A DNA stretch of 13,152 nt from Acidobacteriota bacterium (GTDB lineage: Bacteria > Acidobacteriota > Terriglobia > Terriglobales > Acidobacteriaceae): assembly GCA_021841795.1 (NCBI GenBank), contig JAKCDN010000037.1, forward strand, positions 1 to 13,152, written 5' to 3'. Shown in pieces: positions 1 through 6,848 of this stretch (its first letter is position 1; every line of letters starts with the position of its first letter). The position numbers and the translations under genes are program-made. The notes below the pieces were generated by a model. It was not told the origin of the DNA and did not search any database. It worked only from the letters and a program-made list of their open reading frames with translations.

Positions 1-691
1 ATCTTCTCCCATTGCAAATCACTCAATTCATAACGGCCTGGCGACATACTTCCACTTCAGCAGCTAGAAACCAAACTGCAAAGTGTATATGTCGATACGG
101 CCTAGGGTGAATCGACGCTTAAATCAGAAAGTTGGGGACAAGGTATGAACCAATTCATGCGTACGCCGCCGCAGAGGGGCCTTACGTACGTGATTCAAAT
201 CGAGAAGCGTACCCTTTCAGAGAATGGCCAGCGCGCGGCCGGATACCGCTCAAGAAACCACTATTCAAGTCGCGTAAGCGCGGGACCGGAGGCCACGAGG
301 AATGCCTTAAGATCATGAGGGAGGTCATCGTGCCGAGATCGGTATGTATGGCCAACACGCTCTACCGTTACCGCATCGTCTGGACCCCAGGCGATGACGA
401 TGGAGACTGGATAAATCTCCGCGCATCGTATGAAAGAATGGAGTTGCTCAAAGGATTTCGCGTCTCGGACATATAGAATCGTGGCCGTATACGTCCGGTG
501 GGTTCTGTACCGACGTTCGGTCTGGTAGCGAGGATTCCTGATCTTAGCGGCCTGCACAAAGCCGCGGCAAGCCTACTTCGTGAAGGAATGCACGTGACCC
601 CTAAAAATGGCGCGTTACGATGGGCCAAATGAGATTTTGGCGCCCTAGTCGCGGTTTACTTGCTATCCTTGACGCTAAATAGGCGAACAAT
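1..691. other. Gene-poor stretch upstream of the FRG/DUF262 operon
   Basis: I see no gene I can support here. The longest open frame on the + strand (132-476) begins with TTG. It has no ribosome binding site, resembles no family I know, and has its first ATG only at 315, which would leave 54 residues. A comparable open frame on the - strand (261-557, GTG start) overlaps it and looks no better. Base composition is mixed, closer to the FRG/DUF262 genes than to the GC-rich genes after 3000. The last part (about 650-691) must hold the promoter of the operon. TTTACT at 655-660 and TAAATA at 676-681 are possible -35 and -10 boxes, but the spacer is only 15 nt, so I do not call them. The stretch may be eroded island DNA. 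Confidence 0.4.
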
Positions 692-1507
692 ATGGCGAGT
701 GTGCGAAAAGAGAAAGTTCGATCGCTGCCGGAGTATCTCGAACTGATTGAGCAAGCACAGGCTCGTGTATCGCAGTCTATTTGGTATAGAGGCTGCGGCT
801 CAGGGGCTTACACCCTTCTGCCTTCTTTATATAGGCATGGAATTCTTCGAACCCCCGATGAATTGTCCGACCTTGAGCGTCGGCTCATGACGCGCTTTAG
901 GCAGCGCAGTATGCCGTACCACAGTCGCCCTCTTAGTGATGATTGGGACACACTCTTTTTCATGCAGCATTATGGCGTTCCAACCAGGCTGCTTGACTGG
1001 ACAGAGAATCCCCTGATTGCGCTTCACTTTGCTTTGATGGGCGCCCAACGGATAGCAGCGCCATCCGGCAGATACGCTTTCGCAAAAGAAGCTGCAATAT
1101 GGGTGTTCGACCCTGTTGCCTGGAATCGTCACGCCCTGAGCCACGTGAGCTTTGATGGTGACGTTCTGAGCCCCGGGGACGAAGCAATAAAGGGATACGG
1201 CCCAACTCCGAAATTTGCAGGAATGCATAATCAACCTGTGGCCCTCTATGGCGCGCATAATAGCGCACGCATCGTTGCTCAGCAAGGAGTGTTCACGATC
1301 TTCGGGAGAGGAATTAAGCCGATAGAGCAAGTGTTCGTAGATGACGATTTCCCAGCGCAGTGTCTGATGAAAATTATTATCCCCAAGTCTTTAATTTCTC
1401 CGATGCGTCGTTCGCTGCTCAATCATGGAATTACCGAATCAGTTGTATTTCCAGACCTTGAGGGGCTTGCCAGGGAAATCAAACGCGTGTTCGGCTTTGA
1501 GGTTTGA
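692..1507 (+). CDS. FRG-domain protein (function unknown, candidate defence gene)
   Basis: This 271-residue protein carries an FRG domain (Pfam FRG family, named after a conserved F/Y-R-G motif and still without a proven activity). The YRG form of the motif is at residues 32-34, inside IWYRGCG. The family's most typical block follows at about 91-104, reading MQHYGVPTRLLDWT. Two further segments common in the family are visible: RIVAQQGVFTIFG at 193-205 and a GITESVVFPDLEGL block at about 246-259. No signal peptide or membrane segment is seen, so it should be cytoplasmic. It starts at ATG 692 with only a weak AGGCG in front and no better in-frame start nearby. The stop lies 3 nt before the DUF262 gene, so the two are almost certainly cotranscribed. 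Codon use is less GC-rich than in the genes after 3000, consistent with transfer. The family call is firm; a defence role is inference from the partner and location. Confidence 0.9.
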   Translation: MASVRKEKVRSLPEYLELIEQAQARVSQSIWYRGCGSGAYTLLPSLYRHGILRTPDELSDLERRLMTRFRQRSMPYHSRPLSDDWDTLFFMQHYGVPTRLLDWTENPLIALHFALMGAQRIAAPSGRYAFAKEAAIWVFDPVAWNRHALSHVSFDGDVLSPGDEAIKGYGPTPKFAGMHNQPVALYGAHNSARIVAQQGVFTIFGRGIKPIEQVFVDDDFPAQCLMKIIIPKSLISPMRRSLLNHGITESVVFPDLEGLAREIKRVFGFEV

Positions 1508-1510
1508 GAG

Positions 1511-2596
1511 ATGGCTATTAAACAAGATATTTTCAGAGTCAGCCTGTCCGAAGCGAAGACCTTGTCCTGGTGGAGAGCTAGGAGATCGAAGATTGATATG
1601 TCCCCTCCGTACCAGAGGCGTGGACGGCTGTGGTCGGCAACAGACAAAGCCTATTTGATCGACTCGATTTTGAATGGATTCGACGTGCCAAAGGTATACG
1701 TCGCGGACTTCACGTGGGGTGACTCGCCGCTCAATTTGAAGCGCCTTCCCTATGCAATTATCGATGGAAAGCAGCGCTTCGAAGCGATCTTTGACTTCTA
1801 CGACGGCCGTGTAACGCTAAACGATGACTTTGTCTATCGCGAGGCCCCGACGATCAAACTGGCGGGCCTAGGTTACGAAGATCTCCGAAAGAACTATTCT
1901 GAAATCGCTGAGGCATTTGACACCTTCAATCTCTCAGTGATGAGCGTAATCGCGTCCAAGGAAGAGCTTATCAATGAGCTGTTTGTTCGGCTCAATCGGA
2001 GTAAGCCTCTTACGGGTGCTGAAGTTCGTAATGCAATGTCCGGTCCCGCGCCCAAACTATTCCGGAAAGTCGCAGAACATGAGTTCTTCACTACCTATGT
2101 GGCGTTTAGTGTTCAGCGTGGCCAAGATCTCAACGCGGCTGCCAAACTGATGATGTTTGAGTATGAGGGCAAGGTATCAGAGACGAAGAAACGAAACATG
2201 GACCAGTTCACAAAAGACGCAGGCAAAACGGACCGTTCAAAACTTGAACTTGCTGCCCGCCGAGTCCTCGATACGCTCGAGATAATGACCGAAATATTCC
2301 TTCCTCATGACAGGCTTCTTTTGTCTGCGGGCGCAGTCCCGGTTTACTACTGGCTCGTACGGGCGGTACCAACCAAAACGCAGAGGTTCGTTCGCCAATT
2401 CTTGATCGAGTTTGAAGACGCTAGACGGCAAAATCGCACTTTAAGCAGCGAAAATCCTCAGAGTTCTAAGATAGACCGGGAGCTGGTCGAGTTCGACAAT
2501 TTCAACAGAAGCACCAACGATCAAGCGAGTCACGAGTGGCGCTTTCGCATCTTGCATTCTCGCTTCAACGCCTACGCCAAGGCGCAAAGTGATTAG
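1511..2596 (+). CDS. Stand-alone DUF262 protein (ParB/Srx-like fold), partner of the FRG protein
   Basis: This 361-residue protein has a DUF262 domain, the fold found at the N-terminus of the modification-dependent restriction enzymes GmrSD and BrxU. The diagnostic parts are present in order: PPYQRRGRLW at 32-41, the nucleotide-binding/nuclease-type signature IIDGKQR at 83-89 (most members read DGQQR), and ELFVRLNRSKPLTGAEVRNA at 156-175. The C-terminal half is mostly helical and ends in a block around FNRSTND (331-337). I see no DUF1524-type HNH nuclease motif, so it is the short form and not a full GmrS-GmrD fusion. A GAGG ribosome binding site (1499-1502) sits 8 nt before ATG 1511, inside the end of the FRG gene, which suggests translational coupling. 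Family members act on nucleic acids or nucleotides. What this one cuts or senses cannot be read from sequence. Confidence 0.9.
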   Translation: MAIKQDIFRVSLSEAKTLSWWRARRSKIDMSPPYQRRGRLWSATDKAYLIDSILNGFDVPKVYVADFTWGDSPLNLKRLPYAIIDGKQRFEAIFDFYDGRVTLNDDFVYREAPTIKLAGLGYEDLRKNYSEIAEAFDTFNLSVMSVIASKEELINELFVRLNRSKPLTGAEVRNAMSGPAPKLFRKVAEHEFFTTYVAFSVQRGQDLNAAAKLMMFEYEGKVSETKKRNMDQFTKDAGKTDRSKLELAARRVLDTLEIMTEIFLPHDRLLLSAGAVPVYYWLVRAVPTKTQRFVRQFLIEFEDARRQNRTLSSENPQSSKIDRELVEFDNFNRSTNDQASHEWRFRILHSRFNAYAKAQSD

Positions 2597-2730
2597 CGGA
2601 TGTGACGTCCTCCGGTTTCAGCGCCTCAGTTAGGTTCTTTCTCGAAGAGCAATTTACGCTGCTCAAGCCACCGGCATCGATTGATGGGAGAGAAAGACTT
2701 GGAGGTGTCTAAGACGAGTGCAGGGCTCTT

Positions 2731-2752
2731 GCGTTACCGAGGCGTTACCGAT
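2731..2752. repeat. Tandem 11-bp direct repeat near the tRNA-Glu 3' end
   Basis: The 10-base word GCGTTACCGA occurs at 2731-2740 and again at 2742-2751, giving a period of 11 bp (one helical turn). It lies about 45 bp beyond the 3' end of the tRNA-Glu gene, between that gene and the FRG/DUF262 operon. Closely spaced direct repeats of this kind are used as binding sites by recombination directionality factors and integrase arm domains, but no integrase gene is present in the window. That reading is therefore only a suggestion. Confidence 0.45.
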
Positions 2753-2796
2753 ACTTTGACAATGTTTAGATTCTGTCTGTAAATAATTGATTTTAT

Positions 2797-2874
2797 TGGC
2801 GTCCCCGACGGGATTTGAACCCGTGTTATCGCCGTGAAAGGGCGGTGTCCTAGGCCGGGCTAGACGACGGGGAC
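2797..2874 (-). tRNA. tRNA-Glu (anticodon TTC)
   Basis: Read on the - strand, the gene begins with GTCCCCG (2874-2868), which pairs perfectly with CGGGGAC (2807-2801) as a 7-bp acceptor stem. The discriminator base is G (2800), and CCA (2799-2797) is encoded in the DNA. The anticodon arm reads CCGCC-CTTTCAC-GGCGA with anticodon TTC, so it reads GAA/GAG. The T arm has the usual GGTTCAAATCC sequence. The whole matches the bacterial tRNA-Glu pattern, including the GGACACCGCC stretch before the anticodon. The 3' end points toward the FRG/DUF262 genes, the usual side for island insertion. I found no second copy of the tRNA 3' end in the window that would mark the far end of an island. Confidence 0.97.
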
Positions 2875-2944
2875 GATGGCGCGAACGGAGAGCCACCCAT
2901 AGGCGGCCCAATGCGCATGATTGAGATGCGTCCTTCTTATTGAA

Positions 2945-2973
2945 AGGCTATCAACTCGGGGGAAGAGTGTCAA
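2945..2973 (-). promoter_or_regulatory. Possible sigma70-type promoter for tRNA-Glu
   Basis: On the - strand a perfect TTGACA (2973-2968) is followed after 17 nt by TAGCCT (2950-2945), a poor match to TATAAT. Transcription would begin near 2938 and give a leader of roughly 60 nt before the mature tRNA. The -35 box is convincing and the -10 box is not, so the call is tentative. Confidence 0.35.
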
Positions 2974-3083
2974 AGAAATGGGCGGAGGCGGAGACGCGCG
3001 GGCTCATTTTTGTAACCGGAGGAGCGAGGGTGCATCCTAAAGCTGGATGGACTGGATTTTAGCGGAGACGAGGAGCGAAGAGC

Positions 3084-4400
3084 GTGAACGTGATGGCTGC
3101 CCCAACTGAGTCACCGAGGCCGATACCCTGGCTTGCCGAGCGCCTGGGCTGGGTACGGCGGCAGACACTGGAACTGTGCCGGCCGTTGACGCCGGAAGAC
3201 ATGATGGTGCAGTCGTGCGCCGAAGCCTCGCCGGCGAAGTGGCATCTGGCCCATACGACGTGGTTCTTTGAGTCGTTTGTGCTGCGCGAGTTTCTGGACG
3301 GGTACCGTGCGTTTAACGAGGATTTTGCGTGGCTCTTCAACAGCTACTACCAAAGTTTTTCGGCGTTTCCGGAGAAGCGGCTGCGATCGTCGTTTTCCCG
3401 GCCGGGGCTGGAGGAGGTGCTGCGGTACCGAGAGCACGTGGATGCGGCACTGGAACGTCTGCTGAAGGCCGGGGCGGCGGAAGAAGCACTGCGGCGCATC
3501 GAGCTGGGCGTGAATCACGAGGAGCAACACCAGGAGCTGCTGCTGACCGACATTCTGCATGCGTTCTACACGAATCCGCTCAAACCGACGTACAAGGATC
3601 CGAAGGACGGCGGACAAGGCGACGAGGGAACAAGAGAACAAGGCGGAACGCCACCGCCGGGGTTGACGGCGTTTGCGGGTGGATTGCGGGAGACGGGCTA
3701 TGCAGGCGACGGATTCTGCTATGACAATGAGCGGCCCCGGCATCGGGTGTGGCTGGAGCCATTTGCGCTGAGCGACCGGCTGGTAACCTGCGGCGAGTAT
3801 GCGGAGTTTATTGCGGACGGCGGCTACCGCAGAACGGAGCTTTGGCTTTCAGCCGGGTGGGATGCGGTGCGCCAGAACGGCTGGCGCGCTCCGCTCTACT
3901 GGAGCGAGGCGGAGGACGCGTGGAGCGTGTTTACCCTGCGCGGCGAGCTGCGGCTCGATGAGGTGGCGACAGCGCCGGTGAGCCAGGTGAGCTTCTACGA
4001 GGCGGATGCGTATGCGCGGTGGGCGGGGATGCGGCTGCCGACGGAGTTCGAGTGGGAGGCCGCGGCGGAGGGTCGGGCCGTGGAAGGAAATCTGCTGGAC
4101 TCGGGGCACCTGACACCGGTGAGGTATGGGGCTGGAGCGCGGGGAAAAGAGGGGAAGGCTCCTGGAACGCAACCCTATGGGGACTGTTGGGCGTGGACGA
4201 GCAGCGCCTACCTGGGGTATCCGGGATTTCGTCCGCTGGCGGGCGCGCTGGGCGAATACAACGGGAAGTTCATGAGCGGGCAGATGGTGCTGCGGGGAGG
4301 ATCGTGCGTGACGCCGGCACGACATATACGCGCAAGCTACCGCAATTTTTTTGCGCCGGAGACACGGTGGCAGTTTTCCGGAATCCGGCTGGCGAAGTGA
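3084..4400 (+). CDS. egtB: Ergothioneine biosynthesis sulfoxide synthase EgtB
   Basis: EgtB is a non-haem iron enzyme that joins hercynine (trimethylhistidine) to a cysteine-type thiol donor using oxygen, giving the sulfoxide intermediate of ergothioneine. The 438-residue length is normal. An N-terminal DinB-like domain (about 14-165) carries the expected iron ligands: His57 in WHLAHTTW, and the HX3HXE motif at His145/His149/Glu151 in NHEEQHQE. A C-terminal FGE-sulfatase domain follows (about 195-438), with ARWAGMRLPTEFEWEAAAEG at 311-330 and LRGGSC at 403-408. The start is taken as GTG 3084 because AGGAG (3071-3075) lies 8 nt upstream; ATG 3093 would be too far from it. The inter-domain linker (about 171-190) contains a low-complexity stretch encoded by an 8-nt quasi-repeat. 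egtD follows 69 nt downstream. Whether the thiol donor is gamma-glutamylcysteine or cysteine cannot be settled here. Confidence 0.95.
   Translation: MNVMAAPTESPRPIPWLAERLGWVRRQTLELCRPLTPEDMMVQSCAEASPAKWHLAHTTWFFESFVLREFLDGYRAFNEDFAWLFNSYYQSFSAFPEKRLRSSFSRPGLEEVLRYREHVDAALERLLKAGAAEEALRRIELGVNHEEQHQELLLTDILHAFYTNPLKPTYKDPKDGGQGDEGTREQGGTPPPGLTAFAGGLRETGYAGDGFCYDNERPRHRVWLEPFALSDRLVTCGEYAEFIADGGYRRTELWLSAGWDAVRQNGWRAPLYWSEAEDAWSVFTLRGELRLDEVATAPVSQVSFYEADAYARWAGMRLPTEFEWEAAAEGRAVEGNLLDSGHLTPVRYGAGARGKEGKAPGTQPYGDCWAWTSSAYLGYPGFRPLAGALGEYNGKFMSGQMVLRGGSCVTPARHIRASYRNFFAPETRWQFSGIRLAK
3612..3643 (+). repeat. 8-nt quasi-repeat (four units) inside egtB
   Basis: Four consecutive 8-base units, GGACAAGG, CGACGAGG, GAACAAGA and GAACAAGG, run through 3612-3643. 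They encode the flexible, Gly/Glu-rich linker between the iron-binding and FGE domains of EgtB. The words resemble those of the 7-nt quasi-repeat at 11283-11324. The repeat is imperfect but clearly periodic. Confidence 0.55.
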
Positions 4401-4469
4401 CATGAAGGCGAGCGCGGAGACGGGGCTTCAGCGAAGCGGGATGCGGCGGGGGAAGGTGGAGACGGGCGG

Positions 4470-5519
4470 ATGCGGCACGGAAAAGAAAAGATGCCGCGGT
4501 TCCAGTTGCCACATCCAACCAAAAGAATGACTACCGCGACTTTCCCTACCGTTAGGCGGCAATTCGATCGGCGCGTGGTGGCAGCGGTGCGCGAGGGGTT
4601 GAGCGCGCCACGAAAACGGCTGCCTGCGTGGCTGTTTTACGACGAGGCGGGCTCACGCCTGTTTGATGCCATTACGGAGCTGCCTGAATACTATTTGACG
4701 CGGACCGAGCGCGGCATTCTGGCGGCGCATGGGGCGGAGATGGTGGCGCGGGCGGCCGGCGACCGGCAACTGCGCGTGGCGGAGCTGGGCGCGGGCTCGG
4801 CAGACAAGACGCGGCTGCTGCTGCGGGCGGTGGTTGCGATGCAGGGGATGGCGGTCTACGAGCCGATCGATGTTTCGGCCAGCGCGCTGCACGCGGCAAG
4901 GGTGCGGATTGAACGGGAGATTACAGGCGTAACGGTGGCGCCGCGCGTGATGGATTACACGGACGGGGATGGCGGACGGCTGACGCTGGGACCGGTGGAA
5001 GAACACGAGCGGCGACTGGTGCTGTACATCGGTTCGAGCATTGGGAACTTTGAGCCGGCGCAGGCAAAGCAACTGCTGCGGCGTTTGCGGGTGGGGCTGC
5101 GGGCGGGCGACAGCGTTCTGCTGGGCGTGGACCTGATCAAGGCAGAGGCGCCGATGGTGGCCGCATATAACGATGCAGAAGGAGTTACGGCGGCGTTCAA
5201 CCGCAATCTGCTGGCACGGCTGAACCGGGAGCTGGGCGCGGAGTTCGATGCAGAGGGATTTGCGCACCGAGCGGTGTGGAATGGCGCGGAGTCACGGATC
5301 GAGATGCACCTGGTGAGCGACAGGAAGCAGCGTGTGCATATGGGCGCGCTCGATCTGACCGTGGAGTTTGCGGCCGGGGAGAGCATCCACACGGAGAACA
5401 GCTACAAATATGGCCCGGGACAGACCGAGACGCTGCTCGCAGAGGCCAGATTTCAGGCAGAAGCCACGTGGACCGATCCGCGCGGTTGGTTTGCGGTATG
5501 CCTGGGCAGGGCAATCTAG
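4470..5519 (+). CDS. egtD: L-histidine N-alpha-methyltransferase EgtD
   Basis: EgtD transfers three methyl groups from S-adenosylmethionine to the amino group of histidine, forming hercynine, the first step of ergothioneine synthesis. The SAM-binding loop is VAELGAGSADKTRLLL at 103-118. Residues matching the histidine pocket known from the mycobacterial enzyme are all present: Tyr74 in LPEYY, Asn193 in SSIGNFEP, Tyr233 before NDAEGVTAAFNRN, and Glu309 with Ser311 in HTENSYKY. The enzyme should therefore be active. The 349 residues include about 19 more at the N-terminus than usual. ATG 4470 was chosen because GGAG (4458-4461) lies 8 nt upstream. ATG 4527 (residue 20) fits the family length better but has no clear ribosome binding site. 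It is probably cotranscribed with egtB. The stop codon lies inside a strong hairpin. Confidence 0.95.
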   Translation: MRHGKEKMPRFQLPHPTKRMTTATFPTVRRQFDRRVVAAVREGLSAPRKRLPAWLFYDEAGSRLFDAITELPEYYLTRTERGILAAHGAEMVARAAGDRQLRVAELGAGSADKTRLLLRAVVAMQGMAVYEPIDVSASALHAARVRIEREITGVTVAPRVMDYTDGDGGRLTLGPVEEHERRLVLYIGSSIGNFEPAQAKQLLRRLRVGLRAGDSVLLGVDLIKAEAPMVAAYNDAEGVTAAFNRNLLARLNRELGAEFDAEGFAHRAVWNGAESRIEMHLVSDRKQRVHMGALDLTVEFAAGESIHTENSYKYGPGQTETLLAEARFQAEATWTDPRGWFAVCLGRAI

Positions 5520-5529
5520 CCCTGCCCAG
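5502..5529. terminator. Perfect 11-bp hairpin between convergent genes
   Basis: CTGGGCAGGGC (5502-5512) and GCCCTGCCCAG (5519-5529) are perfect inverted copies separated by a 6-nt loop (AATCTA). The hairpin covers the last codons and stop of egtD and ends 5 nt before the stop of the convergent alpha-galactosidase gene. It is well placed to act as a terminator for both strands. Neither side has a T-run, so it is not a textbook intrinsic terminator. It may stall polymerase, protect the 3' ends, or need Rho. Confidence 0.6.
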
Positions 5530-5534
5530 ACGCG

Positions 5535-6767
5535 CTATCGGGGCGAGGCAACGCGCACGAGCAGGACATCGTGGCTGGCGAGCTCGACGGGCATGTTGTC
5601 GGAGAGCGTAATCTGGCGGCCGGTCCAGAGGTCTTTAGCCTGGAGCGGGCCGTGGAGACCGAGTTTGGCCAAGCTGAGATGGAAGGGATGGCTTGCATAG
5701 CGGTCAGGGCCGGCGTTGATGACGGCGATGGCCATGGCGCCGCCGGAGAGATGGCGTGTCCAGACATCGAGCTCGCCCTCGGAGTAGGCACGCGTGGCCT
5801 GGTGACCGAGGCGATCCTGGTCAATGGCGATCACGTCACGGTTAGTGAGGATGGCGCGAACCTCAGGGGTCATGTGGGGCAGGTCGTTGCCGGCGAGCAG
5901 AGGAGCGGCAAGCATCGCCCACATGGAGAAGTGGGTGCGATTTTCAGGCAGGGAGAGTTTTCCGTTGCCGACCTCGAGCATATCGGGATCGTTCCAGTGT
6001 CCCGGTCCCGCATACTTCGCCAGTCCGGCCTGCTCGTTGAGAATCGAGTAGATACTCTGCCAGTTAGGCTGAATATCGCCGGTGGTGCGCCAGAGGTTGG
6101 CGCCGACCGATGGACCCCACTCCCACACGGCATCCCATCCGTACTGGCAGAGCGAGTAGACGATGGGGCGGCCAGCGGCCTGGAGGGCTTTGTCCATCTT
6201 GGCGTAGGCGTCCCGCATGAGCCGCATCTGCTCGACATTGTCATTGGGGGCCTGCGTATCCATGACCGCGCTGCGGAAGGTGCATAGATCGTACTTGAGA
6301 TAGTCGACGCCCCAGGAGGCGTAGAGCGCGGCGTCCTGTGCCTCGTGATCAAGCGAGCCGGCAAAGCGGGCGCAGGTTTGCGGGCCGGGCGACGAGTAGA
6401 TGCCGAGCTTGAGCCCTTTGGAGTGAACGTAGTCGGCGAGCGCTTTCATGTCGGGGAACTTGGAATTGGTGTGCAGGACGCCGTTGGCATCACGGTCGCC
6501 CTCCCAGGTGTCGTCAATATTGACGTAGATGTAGCCGGCGTCTTTCATGCCTGTGGCGACGAGCTCGTCGGCGGCATTGCGCACGTCCTGATCAGTGACA
6601 TTGCGGTGAAAGAAGTTCCAGCTATTCCAGCCCATGGGCGGGGTCTGGGCCACCATCCGGGATGAGGCCGAGCTGGGAGCGGGCACGTGAGCGGACGCCG
6701 GCGCGGGCTGCGCCACGGCGACGAAGGGCGACAAGGCAAAAGCAACGAGAAGAGCGGAAGCGCGCAT
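5535..6767 (-). CDS. Secreted alpha-galactosidase, glycoside hydrolase family 27
   Basis: This enzyme should hydrolyse terminal alpha-galactosyl residues from oligosaccharides or plant polymers, outside the cytoplasm. The GH27 hallmarks are clear: TPPMGWNSWN (42-51 from the chosen start), NIDDTW (83-88), the nucleophile Asp160 in YLKYD, the acid/base Asp231 in WRTTGD, and WNDPDMLEVGN (258-268). A C-terminal beta-sandwich domain follows. The start at 6767 has AGGAG (6780-6776) 8 nt upstream and gives a clean signal peptide (MRASALLVAFALSPFVAVA, cut before Q). An upstream in-frame ATG at 6794 would add nine residues (MKKFSGEFP), with a weaker AGGA 5 nt before it. The Ala/Pro-rich segment after the signal is a linker. 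It lies downstream of the RND pump gene on the same strand, 82 nt away by the chosen start, with no terminator visible between them, so readthrough from the efflux operon is possible. Confidence 0.93.
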   Translation of the reverse strand: MRASALLVAFALSPFVAVAQPAPASAHVPAPSSASSRMVAQTPPMGWNSWNFFHRNVTDQDVRNAADELVATGMKDAGYIYVNIDDTWEGDRDANGVLHTNSKFPDMKALADYVHSKGLKLGIYSSPGPQTCARFAGSLDHEAQDAALYASWGVDYLKYDLCTFRSAVMDTQAPNDNVEQMRLMRDAYAKMDKALQAAGRPIVYSLCQYGWDAVWEWGPSVGANLWRTTGDIQPNWQSIYSILNEQAGLAKYAGPGHWNDPDMLEVGNGKLSLPENRTHFSMWAMLAAPLLAGNDLPHMTPEVRAILTNRDVIAIDQDRLGHQATRAYSEGELDVWTRHLSGGAMAIAVINAGPDRYASHPFHLSLAKLGLHGPLQAKDLWTGRQITLSDNMPVELASHDVLLVRVASPR

Positions 6768-6848
6768 CGGAAATTCTCCTGAAAACTTTTTCATTGGAAT
6801 CCTATCGTGGCGCTTCGTGATCCGGCAATGGAAATTACGGGATGGAAA

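Noticed and set aside
132..476. Open frame of 114 codons on the + strand in the gene-poor stretch
   Set aside because: It starts with TTG, has no ribosome binding site, matches no known family, and overlaps an equally plausible frame on the other strand.
2647..2664. Inverted repeat GAGCA/TGCTC with an 8-nt loop after the DUF262 gene, as a terminator
   Set aside because: The stem is only 5 bp, the loop is large, and no T-run follows.
2781..2796. AT-rich inverted repeat just beyond the tRNA-Glu 3' end, as its terminator
   Set aside because: It is a 5-bp stem of A-T pairs only, too weak to call.
3111..3743. A 210-codon open frame on the - strand inside egtB
   Set aside because: It is antisense to egtB, whose iron-binding motif is intact in the other strand. 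Its Arg/Pro/Gln/Leu-rich product is typical of a shadow frame.
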